A DNA stretch of 64,000 nucleotides, from assembly GCA_001044335.1 (NCBI GenBank), contig CP011001.1, forward strand, positions 930,001 through 994,000, written 5' to 3'. Origin of the DNA: Methylophilales bacterium MBRSF5. GTDB taxonomy: Bacteria; Pseudomonadota; Gammaproteobacteria; Burkholderiales; Methylophilaceae. This document shows positions 17,497 to 26,913 of the stretch, one piece after another; position 1 is the first letter of the stretch, and every line of letters starts with the position of its first letter. The translations under genes were made by a program, and so were the position numbers. The notes beneath the pieces were generated by a model. That model was not told where the DNA came from and ran no database searches. It saw nothing but the letters and a program-made list of their open reading frames with translations.

Positions 17497-19578
17497 ATGA
17501 GTGAGAATACGTTACTGTTTGAATTGTTATGTGAAGAACTTCCTCCCTCCTCACAAAAGCAGATGTCAGACTTTTTAGCTACAGAAATTTATAACCAACT
17601 TAACCAAAATAAATTTACAACATCAAATTCAAAATTAAATATTTACTCAACTCCGCGGCGTATTGGATTTAAGGTTAGTCACACGGCGACCAAAAGTCCT
17701 GACGAGTTAACTGAAATTAAACTCATGCCAAAAAAAATTGGCTGGGTTGATGATCAAGCTGCAGCGCCCCTGATAAAGAAATTAGAGAGTTTAAATTTAA
17801 TTGACCTTAAAGATTCCTTGGATAACTTCATAATTCAAGATGAAGTGTTATATGCAAAAAAAAATATTGAAGGGACTAGTCTTGTTGAATTTATTCAAAA
17901 AGAATTAAATCAAGTGTTAAAAAAATTACCAATTGAAAAGGTTATGTCATATCAATTAGCCGACGGTTGGACATCCGTTAATTTTGCAAGGCCAGCAATT
18001 AATTTAATCTGTATGCATGGAAGTGAAGTTTTAGAGATCGAGATACTAGGACTTAAAGCAAACAATATTATCCACGGGCACCGATTTGAGAGCACAGAGG
18101 CATTAAACCTAAAAAATGCAGATCAATATGAAGAGTTACTGGAGAAGAAAGGTAACGTCATTCCAGAGTTTGATAGGCGTTATGATGAAATTCAAAATCA
18201 AATTTCTCACTTGATAAATAATTTAGGAAATAATTATTCTTGCCCTCTAGACAATGAATTAATGGAAGAGGTGACAACATTAGTTGAAAAGCCTAATGCA
18301 ATGATGGGATCTTTTGACAGCCAATTCTTGGATATCCCATCTGAATGTTTGATTTTATCCATGAAAAGTAATCAAAAATATTTCCCCGTACTCAAGGATA
18401 ATCAACTAACAAATAAATTCATTTTGATCTCTAATATCCACCCCAAAGATCCATCCATGGTAGTCAAAGGGAATGAGAAGGTAATTTATCCAAGATTGGC
18501 TGATGCTGAATTTTTCTTTTCTCAAGACAAAAAAAGGTCACTTAACGCCATGGTCAGTGACTTAGATAATATTGTTTATCATCAGAAGTTGGGATCCTTG
18601 AATGAGCGTTGCTTGCGTGTGAGCAAAATTTTCAACCATATTTGTGAAAATACGACGCTAAACTCAAACCATGACAGTGATCAATTAGCTAAGCTCGCAA
18701 AAGCAGACCTCAGTTCTTTGATGGTTGGCGAATTTCCTGAATTACAAGGAATTATGGGTAAGTATTACGCCCTAGCTTCGGACATGGATGAGGATTTTGC
18801 ACAAGCCATTGAAGACCATTACAAGCCGAAATTCTCTGGAGATGATTTACCCCAGAACGATACCTCCCTAATACTATCCCTCGCAGATAAATTTACCACC
18901 CTAATTGATTTATTTTCAATCGAGGAAAAACCTTCAGGGGTAAAAGATCCTTTTGCATTAAGACGTACTGCTATCTCGATCATTAGAATTTTAATTGAAT
19001 GCGATATTAATCTTGATTTAATTGAATTAATAAATAAAACCTTTCCGGGTGACAATGAAGAAAACAAAGGCCACCTAATCGATTTTATTTATGATCGTCT
19101 AGAAAATTTTATTAAAGATCGAGGTTATGAAACGCTGGTTGTCCAGTCGGTGTGTGATAGCCAACCAAGGCTTATTAACGACATTATCTTAAAAGTTGAA
19201 GCAGTAAACGAATTTAAAAAAATTGATGTCAGCGAGAATCTTGCTCAATCCAATAAAAGAGTTCTAAATATCTTAAAAAAATATGATAAACCATTAACTG
19301 ACAAAGTTAATCAAGACTTATTGGAGTCAGATTCTGAAAAACTACTGTATCAGTCAATCGTTAAAGTAAATGAAAACAATAAAGGTTATTTAGAAGCTAA
19401 AAAATATAACAATCTGCTAAATAATTTGATTCATTTATCTGAAACAATAGATAATTTTTTTGAAGATACTATGGTTAATGCAGATAATAAAAATATTAAG
19501 CACAATCGACACCTTCTACTCTCCGAGCTGAATAAAGCGATGAACATCATTGCTAATTTGTCGGTGCTAGGAACCTAA
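17497..19578 (+). CDS. glyS: Glycyl-tRNA synthetase beta subunit
   Basis: The tRNA-binding partner of GlyQ, 693 residues, normal length. The N-terminus LLFELLCEELPP and PTPRRIGF-like TPRRIGFKV are family marks, as are GHRF, the HD-like segment and KDPFALRRTA (about 483). It follows glyQ closely and precedes gmhB by 1 base, so it belongs to the same transcript. Confidence 0.97.
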   Translation: MSENTLLFELLCEELPPSSQKQMSDFLATEIYNQLNQNKFTTSNSKLNIYSTPRRIGFKVSHTATKSPDELTEIKLMPKKIGWVDDQAAAPLIKKLESLNLIDLKDSLDNFIIQDEVLYAKKNIEGTSLVEFIQKELNQVLKKLPIEKVMSYQLADGWTSVNFARPAINLICMHGSEVLEIEILGLKANNIIHGHRFESTEALNLKNADQYEELLEKKGNVIPEFDRRYDEIQNQISHLINNLGNNYSCPLDNELMEEVTTLVEKPNAMMGSFDSQFLDIPSECLILSMKSNQKYFPVLKDNQLTNKFILISNIHPKDPSMVVKGNEKVIYPRLADAEFFFSQDKKRSLNAMVSDLDNIVYHQKLGSLNERCLRVSKIFNHICENTTLNSNHDSDQLAKLAKADLSSLMVGEFPELQGIMGKYYALASDMDEDFAQAIEDHYKPKFSGDDLPQNDTSLILSLADKFTTLIDLFSIEEKPSGVKDPFALRRTAISIIRILIECDINLDLIELINKTFPGDNEENKGHLIDFIYDRLENFIKDRGYETLVVQSVCDSQPRLINDIILKVEAVNEFKKIDVSENLAQSNKRVLNILKKYDKPLTDKVNQDLLESDSEKLLYQSIVKVNENNKGYLEAKKYNNLLNNLIHLSETIDNFFEDTMVNADNKNIKHNRHLLLSELNKAMNIIANLSVLGT

Positions 19579-19579
19579 A

Positions 19580-20119
19580 ATGAAATTAGTTATTCTTGAT
19601 CGAGATGGTGTTATAAATCAGGATTCAGCTAACTATATTAAAAATGAAAACGAATGGATCCCAATTCCTGGAAGTCTTGAGTCCATTGCACAATTAACTC
19701 AAAATAATTTCAAAGTAATCATAGTGACCAACCAATCAGGCATTGGCAGAGGTCTATACTCCATGGAAAATCTAAATCAAATCCATCGCAAAATGCATCG
19801 TCTGCTCGCAGATATGGGAGGGAGGATTGACTCCATATTTATCTGTCCACATACCGACGAAGATGAATGTGAATGTAGAAAACCAAAACCTGGAATGTTG
19901 CTAGAAATAGAAAAAGTTTATGGTACCAGCTTGCAAAAAGTATATGGTGTAGGCGATTCTCTTAGAGATCTCCAGGCCTTTGATGCAATGAAGATGCAAC
20001 CGATCCTGGTTAAAACTGGAAATGGGCAACAAGTCCTTAAACAAAAAAATTATCCAAAAAAAACAAGAGTTTTTAAAAATCTTAAAGATGCTACACAGCA
20101 CATCATAAAGTCATCATGA
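19580..20119 (+). CDS. gmhB: D-glycero-beta-D-manno-heptose 1,7-bisphosphate 7-phosphatase
   Basis: A HAD phosphatase in ADP-heptose synthesis for the LPS inner core. The 179 residues start with LDRDGVIN (nucleophile Asp7, acid/base Asp9), then VTNQSGIGRG, a zinc-binding loop with Cys and His in CPHTDEDECECRKPKPG, and VGDSLRDL. Its place between glyS and plsC is usual in Betaproteobacteria. The last bases overlap plsC by 4. Confidence 0.95.
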   Translation: MKLVILDRDGVINQDSANYIKNENEWIPIPGSLESIAQLTQNNFKVIIVTNQSGIGRGLYSMENLNQIHRKMHRLLADMGGRIDSIFICPHTDEDECECRKPKPGMLLEIEKVYGTSLQKVYGVGDSLRDLQAFDAMKMQPILVKTGNGQQVLKQKNYPKKTRVFKNLKDATQHIIKSS

Positions 20120-20823
20120 TAAAAGTAAGGTCATTTATTTTTTATGTGGGAATGTTCCTCTTTACTATACCTTTTACTCTTATTTCATTATTAACATTTC
20201 CACTTGCTCAGAAATATCGATACAGATTTATTTCCTTATGGGCAAAAACAATGATCCCTTGGCTAAAATTTACATGTAACTTATCTTTTGAAATACATGG
20301 GTCTGAAAATATTCCAAATAAACCTTGTATTGTATTCTGTAATCATCAGTCTGCTTGGGAAACGCTTGCCCTTCAAATTGCCTTACCGCAACAAGTCTGG
20401 GTCTTAAAGCGTGAATTGTTACTAATTCCTTTTTTTGGTTGGGGTTTGTGGCTTACTTCTCCCATCGCAATTGATCGCTCCTCAGGAAAAAAAGCATTGC
20501 TCCAGATGTTTAATCAAGGTTTAACTAAAATACAAAAAGGTTTTTTCATCATCGTTTTTCCAGAAGGGACCAGGGCTAATTTAAACGAAGACAAAAAATA
20601 TCATATTGGGGGGAGCTGGTTAGCAAAAAAAATTGATTGTCCTGTTTTGCCAATTGCCCATAATGCAGGCTATTTTTGGCCAAAGAATAGTTTCCTTAAA
20701 CACCCAGGGAAAATTACTTTAAAGATAGGCCCTTTAATTGAGACACATGAGCTTTCAACTGATCAAATAAATGAGTCAGCAAAAAAATGGATCAATAGCA
20801 ATGTGGAAAAAATTATTCACTAA
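20116..20823 (+). CDS. plsC: 1-acyl-sn-glycerol-3-phosphate acyltransferase
   Basis: Makes phosphatidic acid at the inner membrane. 235 residues with an N-terminal transmembrane helix (about 6-28), the acyltransferase motif NHQSAWET (HX4E in place of the usual HX4D, a variant I believe occurs in betaproteobacterial relatives), and FPEGTRA. Together with gmhB it serves envelope assembly. Confidence 0.93.
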   Translation: MIKVRSFIFYVGMFLFTIPFTLISLLTFPLAQKYRYRFISLWAKTMIPWLKFTCNLSFEIHGSENIPNKPCIVFCNHQSAWETLALQIALPQQVWVLKRELLLIPFFGWGLWLTSPIAIDRSSGKKALLQMFNQGLTKIQKGFFIIVFPEGTRANLNEDKKYHIGGSWLAKKIDCPVLPIAHNAGYFWPKNSFLKHPGKITLKIGPLIETHELSTDQINESAKKWINSNVEKIIH

Positions 20824-21517
20824 CCCAAAACCATCGTCAAAAGAAAAAAAAACGACTTATATTAATGGTGAGTTGGTGGAATTTACCCATATAAAAAAAT
20901 CTAAAAAAAATATTAGTTTAAAAATTGACCAGGATGGTTTGATCATTTCAACTCCCTTTCATACTGATGATATTTATATCAATAGTATTATTGAAAAAAA
21001 ATTTGACTGGATTAGTAAACACTTAAAACACATTTCATCCCAAACTATTTCTAGAACAAATCAAATTGAGACAATCTTACTCCTAGGTGAAGAATATAAA
21101 GTTATTCCAGAACATCGAAAAACTCAGATTGATCATGAGGATAAAATCATTTTCTGCAAAACTAACGGGGTCAGTGATGTGAAAAAAATTCTCAAAGAAT
21201 TTGCTCTTCAATATTTTAAAAAACGTATTGACTTATATGATCATATTTTAGAAATAAAACCATCGAGTATTCAACTAACCAATGCAAAAACAAAATGGGG
21301 CTCTTGCTCCAATAATAAAAACATAAGGTTAAGTTGGAGGTTAATTCAAACATCTTCTGGAATTATTGACTACGTGATTTGTCATGAGTTAGCTCATTTG
21401 AAACATATGAACCATTCAAAATTATTTTGGCATGAAGTTGAAAGAATTTTTCCTGAGTACAAAATTTATAAAAAACAACTCAAGGATCAAGCACTTTCTC
21501 TATTCACGCTAGATTAA
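20801..21517 (+). CDS. YgjP-like zinc metallopeptidase domain protein (DUF45)
   Basis: About 238 residues. The C-terminal half holds KWGSCSNNKNIRLSWRL and CHELAHLKHMNHSKLFW, that is HExxH plus a downstream His, the signature of the YgjP/DUF45 gluzincin family; the substrate is unknown. An in-frame ATG ten codons upstream (20771) is possible, but ATG 20801 gives a smaller overlap with plsC. The end overlaps the SCO1-like gene by 9 bases tail to tail. Confidence 0.88.
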   Translation: MWKKLFTNPKPSSKEKKTTYINGELVEFTHIKKSKKNISLKIDQDGLIISTPFHTDDIYINSIIEKKFDWISKHLKHISSQTISRTNQIETILLLGEEYKVIPEHRKTQIDHEDKIIFCKTNGVSDVKKILKEFALQYFKKRIDLYDHILEIKPSSIQLTNAKTKWGSCSNNKNIRLSWRLIQTSSGIIDYVICHELAHLKHMNHSKLFWHEVERIFPEYKIYKKQLKDQALSLFTLD

Positions 21518-22072
21518 TAATTTATTGATATCCTCGACCATTAATGCTGTATCTGTGCCATATGGAAATCTAATCCTTACTTGGCCACTCTTATCAATGA
21601 TGTAAATCCCTGCAGAATGATCGATGGTGTAATCATTCCCCTGAGGTACCGCTTGATAAAATACTTTGAATTGATCTGCGACTTTTTTTATTTGATCTTT
21701 TGAGCCAGTCAATCCAGTCATATTGTCACCAAAACGTGGAATGTAGTTTTTCAATTCATCAACGGTATCTCGACCTGGGTCAACACTGACAAATAGCACT
21801 TTAAATTTTTCTGGTTGATCTAATTGCTCAGTGATCATTTTTAACTCAGTCAAGGATGTCGGACAGATATCAGGGCAATGGGTAAAACCAAAAAATACTG
21901 CAATAACATTGCCTAATAAATTATTTGAGTCAAACACTTCATTATCATGAGACGTTAATTCTATTCTTCCATTTAATTGAGCCTCAGTAATGTCGGAGCC
22001 ATGAAAATTTGAAGTATCACTTCCACATGCACTTAAAATAAGGAATAATATGCAAATTAGCTTTTTAAACAT
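21509..22072 (-). CDS. SCO1/SenC/PrrC family copper chaperone lipoprotein
   Basis: 187 residues. The N-terminus is a lipoprotein signal (LILSAC, Cys16), so it is anchored facing the periplasm. The thioredoxin fold carries the copper-binding Cys66 and Cys70 in CPDICP and His152 in TIDHSAG. The family delivers copper to the CuA site of cytochrome oxidase or acts in thiol redox. No oxidase genes are adjacent. Confidence 0.92.
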   Translation of the reverse strand: MFKKLICILFLILSACGSDTSNFHGSDITEAQLNGRIELTSHDNEVFDSNNLLGNVIAVFFGFTHCPDICPTSLTELKMITEQLDQPEKFKVLFVSVDPGRDTVDELKNYIPRFGDNMTGLTGSKDQIKKVADQFKVFYQAVPQGNDYTIDHSAGIYIIDKSGQVRIRFPYGTDTALMVEDINKLLI

Positions 22073-22131
22073 TTATGTTGATGTAGTTCATTAATTACAA
22101 AATCACATTCTAACAAACAATAGGAAATAAG

Positions 22132-23064
22132 ATGGCAGTAATTCAATCAATGTCTGATCGTGATGGGTTAATCTGGTTCGATAAGAAAATGACACCTTGG
22201 CGTGAAGCTCAGACTCATGTTCTCACACACACTCTACATTACGGTTTGGGTGTTTTTGAGGGTGTTCGAGCTTATGAGGCAGAAAAAGGAACAGCTATCT
22301 TTAGATTAAAAGAACACACTAATCGCCTATTTAATTCTGCCCATATTGTAAGTATGGCCCTACCCTTTTCTAAAGATGAAATCAACCAAGCTCAAATTGA
22401 CAGTGTAAAAGAAAATAAACTGAAATCTGCTTACATTCGTCCCATGGCATTTTATGGATCTGAGGGCATGGGAATATCTGCAAAAACACTATCTACCCAT
22501 GTAATTGTTGCAGCATGGAGCTGGGGAGCCTATATGGGTCAAGAAGCATTAGAAAAGGGAATTGCTGTAAAAACGTCTTCATTCTCACGCCATCATGTGA
22601 ATGTCACTATGTGTAAAGCAAAGGCCAATGGGAATTACATGAATTCGATTCTTGCTCATCAAGAAGCAATTAATGATGGATACAATGAAGCACTTCTTTT
22701 AGATACGCAAGGTTTTGTATCTGAGGGCTCTGGTGAAAATATATTTTTAGTAAAAAATGAATACCTAATCACGCCTAGCCTATCCTCTGCTTTAGAGGGA
22801 ATTACTCGAGATACAATTATTGAAATAGCCAAAGCTCATGACATACAAGTGATAGAAAAAAACATCACTCGTGATGAAGTATACACTGCAGATGAAGCAT
22901 TTTTTACTGGGACAGCTGCTGAAGTTACTCCAATAAGAGCACTGGATCGACGCAATATTGGCAAAGGCGCACGTGGAGAGATTACTGAATTTCTTCAAAA
23001 AACTTATTTCGATGTCGTGTCTGGAAAAAATACGAAATATGGTGACTGGCTAACCTATGTCTAA
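22132..23064 (+). CDS. ilvE: Branched-chain amino acid aminotransferase
   Basis: A PLP fold-type IV transaminase for Leu, Ile and Val. The 310 residues have HYGLGVFEGVRAYE at the N-terminus, CKAKANGNYMNS with the PLP-binding lysine (about 160), and EGSGENIFLVK. An AGGAAA ribosome-binding site precedes the ATG. It overlaps the following zinc-finger gene by 8 bases. Confidence 0.97.
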   Translation: MAVIQSMSDRDGLIWFDKKMTPWREAQTHVLTHTLHYGLGVFEGVRAYEAEKGTAIFRLKEHTNRLFNSAHIVSMALPFSKDEINQAQIDSVKENKLKSAYIRPMAFYGSEGMGISAKTLSTHVIVAAWSWGAYMGQEALEKGIAVKTSSFSRHHVNVTMCKAKANGNYMNSILAHQEAINDGYNEALLLDTQGFVSEGSGENIFLVKNEYLITPSLSSALEGITRDTIIEIAKAHDIQVIEKNITRDEVYTADEAFFTGTAAEVTPIRALDRRNIGKGARGEITEFLQKTYFDVVSGKNTKYGDWLTYV

Positions 23065-23227
23065 GAATCAAAGAAAAGTATTCGAAGTCGATAAAGAAGA
23101 TTTGCCTGTCTTTTGCCCACCAAAAAATCCTAATTTTTGGTCTCTTCATCCAAGGGTATATCTAGATCACCATGGCAAAGATGTTGTAAATTGTCCCTAT
23201 TGCGGGACGATGTATAAGATTATTTAA
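23057..23227 (+). CDS. CHCC-type zinc-finger mini-protein
   Basis: 56 residues, starting with ATG inside the end of ilvE and ending inside murI. It has the zf-CHCC layout: VFCPPKN, then WSLHPRVYLD and CPYCGTMY, so Cys20, a His and a CxxC pair. This small family is common beside ilvE in Betaproteobacteria; homologues are also subunits of respiratory complex I in other organisms. Overlap of 8 bases at each end suggests translational coupling. Confidence 0.8.
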   Translation: MSKNQRKVFEVDKEDLPVFCPPKNPNFWSLHPRVYLDHHGKDVVNCPYCGTMYKII

Positions 23228-24020
23228 CAAATTCTATTTGCTCTATTTTTGAGAAATCTGTCAGCTTCTTGATTTTAGGTAAATAAGACCCTTCGTCTTT
23301 ACTCATCATAAATAAAATAGTTTTCTGCTCTGAAGGATGTATCTGATCAATATACCCAGTTAACACCTTCAACACAGCTTTTGTCGTATCCACAACCTGT
23401 ATTTCTGGGAGTAACTTTGTCAGTTTATTTTTTATGAGTGGGTAGTGAGTACATCCCAAAACTAATGTATCCGCCTTATCCTGAAGCAGTTGTTTAATTA
23501 TTGGTAATAGAATGGCGTCTAACTTTGTATCGGATAACGACTGATTCTCTATTTCTTCAACTAAGCCCACACCCGGTATGATGGAAATTTTATGTTGATC
23601 TGATGTAAATCGATCAACAAGAGAGATAAATCTTGAGCTTTTAATTGTCCCCTCGGTCGCCAATATACCAATATTATTATTTTTTGTTAAATTGATTGCA
23701 GGTTTAATTCCTGGCTCCATCGCTACTATTGGAAATTTAAACTTACCTCTTAAGGAATTTGCTGCATAAGCAGTGGCGGTATTACATGCAATGACTGCCG
23801 CTTCAATACGATATTGTTGATTTAAGCTAGAAAATATCTCACACACCCTCTTTTCAATAAAATCTTTGGTTTGAAGACCGTAGGGTAGATACTGATTATC
23901 AGCTACATAGATTAATTGCTGACTAAAATTCAAAGAAATTATTTCTTTTAGAATAGATGTGCCACCCAAGCCTGAATCAAAAATTATAATTACTGGTGTA
24001 TCTTGGGCCATAAATTTCAT
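23220..24020 (-). CDS. murI: Glutamate racemase
   Basis: Makes D-glutamate for peptidoglycan. It contains FDSGLGG, the first catalytic cysteine in ACNTATA and the second in LGCTHYPL. I place the start at the ATG at 24020. A TTG at 24047 would add nine residues and a further ATG at 24011 would remove three; none has a good ribosome-binding site. About 266 residues. The start region faces the adenosyltransferase gene closely, and a forward -10 (24020-24025) lies over the start codon. Confidence 0.93.
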   Translation of the reverse strand: MKFMAQDTPVIIIFDSGLGGTSILKEIISLNFSQQLIYVADNQYLPYGLQTKDFIEKRVCEIFSSLNQQYRIEAAVIACNTATAYAANSLRGKFKFPIVAMEPGIKPAINLTKNNNIGILATEGTIKSSRFISLVDRFTSDQHKISIIPGVGLVEEIENQSLSDTKLDAILLPIIKQLLQDKADTLVLGCTHYPLIKNKLTKLLPEIQVVDTTKAVLKVLTGYIDQIHPSEQKTILFMMSKDEGSYLPKIKKLTDFSKIEQIEFVK

Positions 24021-24052
24021 ATAATGTTTATTCAAAAGATGATCCAAAAATT

Positions 24053-24595
24053 ATGGCTGATAGATTAACACATATTTATACAAAAACTGGAGACAATGGA
24101 GAGACATCCCTTGGTAACGGTCAACGCGTTAAAAAAAATTCAGTTCGGGTAGAGTGCCTTGGATCGATTGATGAATTAAATTCCATCATTGGTCTAATTC
24201 TGACAGAAACTGTTCCTGAAAAAATCAAAACTACTCTCACGGAAATACAACATGACTTGTTTAACATTGGTGGTGAGTTATCTATTCCAAGTCATAAACT
24301 GTTAGATTCACAAAGAGTTGATTTTTTAGAAATTGAGCTAGATGCAATGAATCAAAAACTTCCACCATTAAAAGAATTTATTTTGCCTGGCGGTTCAAAA
24401 CCAGCAGCTCTTGCCCATGTCGCAAGAACAGTATGTCGTCGTGCTGAAAGAAACTGTATTAATTTGAAAGAAATTGAAGAGATTAACAGTTCCTCACTAT
24501 ATTATCTCAACCGCCTATCAGACTTCCTTTTTGTTCTGGCTAGGATGCTGAATCAAGAAAATAAAGTTCCAGATACCCTTTGGAAGCGAAGTTGA
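24053..24595 (+). CDS. cobO: Cob(I)alamin adenosyltransferase, PduO type
   Basis: Adenosylates cob(I)alamin using ATP. The 180 residues are the PduO/EutT-like trimeric form (not the CobA-type P-loop enzyme): YTKTGDNGETSLGNG at the N-terminus and ARTVCRRAERN (about 124-134) with the ATP-binding residues. It may support cobalamin salvage. The symbol cobO is used in a broad sense; pduO or mmaB would be alternatives. A TATAAT at 24020-24025 is a possible -10. Confidence 0.93.
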   Translation: MADRLTHIYTKTGDNGETSLGNGQRVKKNSVRVECLGSIDELNSIIGLILTETVPEKIKTTLTEIQHDLFNIGGELSIPSHKLLDSQRVDFLEIELDAMNQKLPPLKEFILPGGSKPAALAHVARTVCRRAERNCINLKEIEEINSSSLYYLNRLSDFLFVLARMLNQENKVPDTLWKRS

Positions 24596-25782
24596 CATCA
24601 AGCGCTGCTAATAAAAAAATTTCTAATCAGTATTCTTTAAATAATAAATCGATACCAAGTTACGTATTAGAAGTAATTAGAAAATTACAAAAATATGACT
24701 TTCAAGCTTATATGGTTGGAGGATGTATAAGAGATTTACTTCTCAACATTCAACCAAAAGACTTTGATATCGCTACCAATGCACATCCAGATCAAGTCAC
24801 TGCCATTTTTAAAAATTCCAGAATTATTGGCAGACGCTTCAAGATTGTTCATGTCAGAATTGACAGACAAATTATTGAAGTTTCTACATTTAGAAAAAAA
24901 CCTTCAGAGGTGAATAAGCTAAGAAACGGAGTGGTTCAGGATAACGCATTCGGAACAATTGAGGAAGATGCTCAAAGGCGAGACTTTACAATGAATGCTA
25001 TTTTTTATGACCCAATAAATAACCATCTATTTGACCCATTTAACGGTAAAAAAGATATTGAAAATAAGAATATTAATTTTATTGGAAATCCTGAACAAAG
25101 AATAAATGAAGACCCCGTAAGACTTTTAAGAGCAATCCGTTTTCATGCAAAACTTGAGTTTAATCTGGGATTAACATTAGGCAATATAAAGAAGTTCATC
25201 CCGCTATTAGACAACATCCCTTACTCAAGAATTTTTGATGAAATGATGAAATTCTTTTTAACTGGCCATGCAAAGAAAAGTATCTTCGTGTTAAAAAAAT
25301 ACCAATTGCTAGACTTATTTTTTCCTTTTTTATCGAATCATTCATTAGATAAAAATAGTCTTCTAATTCATGGAATGAATAATACAGACTCAAGGGTCAA
25401 GGCAGACAAGACCGTCAACCCAGGCTTTCTAATGGCTGTGATTTTATGGGATGCTTTTAATCATTCACTTAAGAATGATTCTAAACTGACATTAGATACC
25501 CAAATTAAACATTTCTTTAATAAAACAGATCCCAATATTTTTATCCATAATCGTTTTATTAAATACATCTCAGAAATATGGAGACTGCAACCCAGATTTA
25601 CAAAACTTAAAACAAGATCTGTTTACAGACTTTCCAATCATCCAAGATTTAGAGCTGCCTATGATTTTCTACTTCTGAGATGCAGCTCTGATCAAGAAGA
25701 AAAAAGATATGGTGAATGGTGGACAAAATGGCAAGAGGCTAGTGAAGCATCAAGAAAAAAATTACTAATAACTAAAGAGTAA
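24592..25782 (+). CDS. pcnB: Poly(A) polymerase I
   Basis: Adds 3' poly(A) tails to RNAs to promote decay. About 396 residues: head domain MVGGCIRDLLL and the catalytic DFDIAT (about residues 55-60), then RIIGRRFKIVHV, characteristic of PcnB rather than CCA-adding enzymes, and RRDFTMNA. The TTG at 24592 overlaps the preceding TGA and is preferred; a TTG at 24580 is in frame. folK follows after one base. Confidence 0.93.
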   Translation: MTSSAANKKISNQYSLNNKSIPSYVLEVIRKLQKYDFQAYMVGGCIRDLLLNIQPKDFDIATNAHPDQVTAIFKNSRIIGRRFKIVHVRIDRQIIEVSTFRKKPSEVNKLRNGVVQDNAFGTIEEDAQRRDFTMNAIFYDPINNHLFDPFNGKKDIENKNINFIGNPEQRINEDPVRLLRAIRFHAKLEFNLGLTLGNIKKFIPLLDNIPYSRIFDEMMKFFLTGHAKKSIFVLKKYQLLDLFFPFLSNHSLDKNSLLIHGMNNTDSRVKADKTVNPGFLMAVILWDAFNHSLKNDSKLTLDTQIKHFFNKTDPNIFIHNRFIKYISEIWRLQPRFTKLKTRSVYRLSNHPRFRAAYDFLLLRCSSDQEEKRYGEWWTKWQEASEASRKKLLITKE

Positions 25783-25783
25783 T

Positions 25784-26266
25784 ATGCATACGGTATATCT
25801 AGGTTTAGGAAGCAATATGTCAAATCCTCTTAAACAATTAAAGGATGCTATTTTTTCAATCCACAATATAGAAAAAACCTCTGTTCAAAAAAAATCAAAT
25901 GTATACGAATCACTTCCTGTTGGTTATTTAAATCAACCAAATTTTTTTAACCAAGTTATATCAATTGAAACCGATTTATTACCAAAAGAATTGCTACAAC
26001 ACTTTCAGGAAATTGAAAAAAAACAAAAAAGAATAAAAAAAATATTCAATGGGCCTCGAACCATTGATATCGATATTCTTTTATTTGATGATTTATGCAT
26101 TAATGAAAAAGAGTTAGTTATCCCTCACCCTAGAATGCTTGATAGGCCATTTGTCATGATTCCATTACTTGAAATTGAGCCATCAATAAAAATACCCAAA
26201 ATAAACAACCTCAAAGAATTTTTAGGTAAACTTGATATAAAAACTATAAACATAATAAATGATTAA
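25784..26266 (+). CDS. folK: 2-amino-4-hydroxy-6-hydroxymethyldihydropteridine pyrophosphokinase
   Basis: Pyrophosphorylates hydroxymethyldihydropterin in folate synthesis. 160 residues with LGLGSNMSNP near the start, FFNQV, the signature GPRTIDIDILLFDD, and PHPRMLDRPFVMIPLLEI. It overlaps the following kinase gene by 8 bases. pcnB-folK is a common proteobacterial pair. Confidence 0.97.
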   Translation: MHTVYLGLGSNMSNPLKQLKDAIFSIHNIEKTSVQKKSNVYESLPVGYLNQPNFFNQVISIETDLLPKELLQHFQEIEKKQKRIKKIFNGPRTIDIDILLFDDLCINEKELVIPHPRMLDRPFVMIPLLEIEPSIKIPKINNLKEFLGKLDIKTINIIND

Positions 26267-26909
26267 TCCCTTTAAGAAATATCCTTATATTGTTGTTGAA
26301 GGCCCAATTGGCTCAGGCAAATCTACATTATCAAGAATGCTAAGTGAAAACTTTGGCTCTAATCTCATTAAAGAAAAAGCCGACCAAAATCCTTTTCTTC
26401 CTAAGTTTTACAAAAACATGTCTCAGTATGCCCTTCCCACTCAATTATTTTTTCTTTTTCAAAGAGTTGAGCAAATAAATGACATAAAACAAAATGATTT
26501 CTTTCATAAGGGGACGGTAGCAGACTTTTTTATTTATAAAGATCCAATATTTGCCCAACTCAACCTAGATGACGAAGAACTAAAACTTTACAAACAAATT
26601 TATCAGTTTCTCGAGCTTAAAGTTCCAAAACCAGATCTGGTCATTTATCTTCAAACACCTGTCGAGTTATTAAAAAAAAGGGTGGAGAGAAGAAGTATTA
26701 ACTATGAAAAAACGATTTCTACAGAGTACTTAGAGAAAATTGCTGAAGCTTACAGCAACTTCTTTCATTTTAAATATAATCAAAAACTGTTAATTGTAAA
26801 TAACGAAAACCTAGATATTATTGATGACCCTGGAGCTATTTCAATGTTAGTTGAAAAAATTGAGCAATTATCATCCACAAGAGAGTTTTTTAATCCTCGG
26901 GTAATCTAA
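26259..26909 (+). CDS. Deoxynucleoside kinase (dGK/dAK-like)
   Basis: 216 residues. P-loop VEGPIGSGKSTLSRML (about 13-28), then EKADQNPFLPKFY, and the lid region KRVERRSINYEK. It matches the deoxyadenosine/deoxyguanosine kinase family that sits between folK and panB in many Betaproteobacteria. It would salvage deoxynucleosides; the exact specificity cannot be read from sequence. Confidence 0.85.
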   Translation: MINPFKKYPYIVVEGPIGSGKSTLSRMLSENFGSNLIKEKADQNPFLPKFYKNMSQYALPTQLFFLFQRVEQINDIKQNDFFHKGTVADFFIYKDPIFAQLNLDDEELKLYKQIYQFLELKVPKPDLVIYLQTPVELLKKRVERRSINYEKTISTEYLEKIAEAYSNFFHFKYNQKLLIVNNENLDIIDDPGAISMLVEKIEQLSSTREFFNPRVI

Positions 26910-26913
26910 CAGC

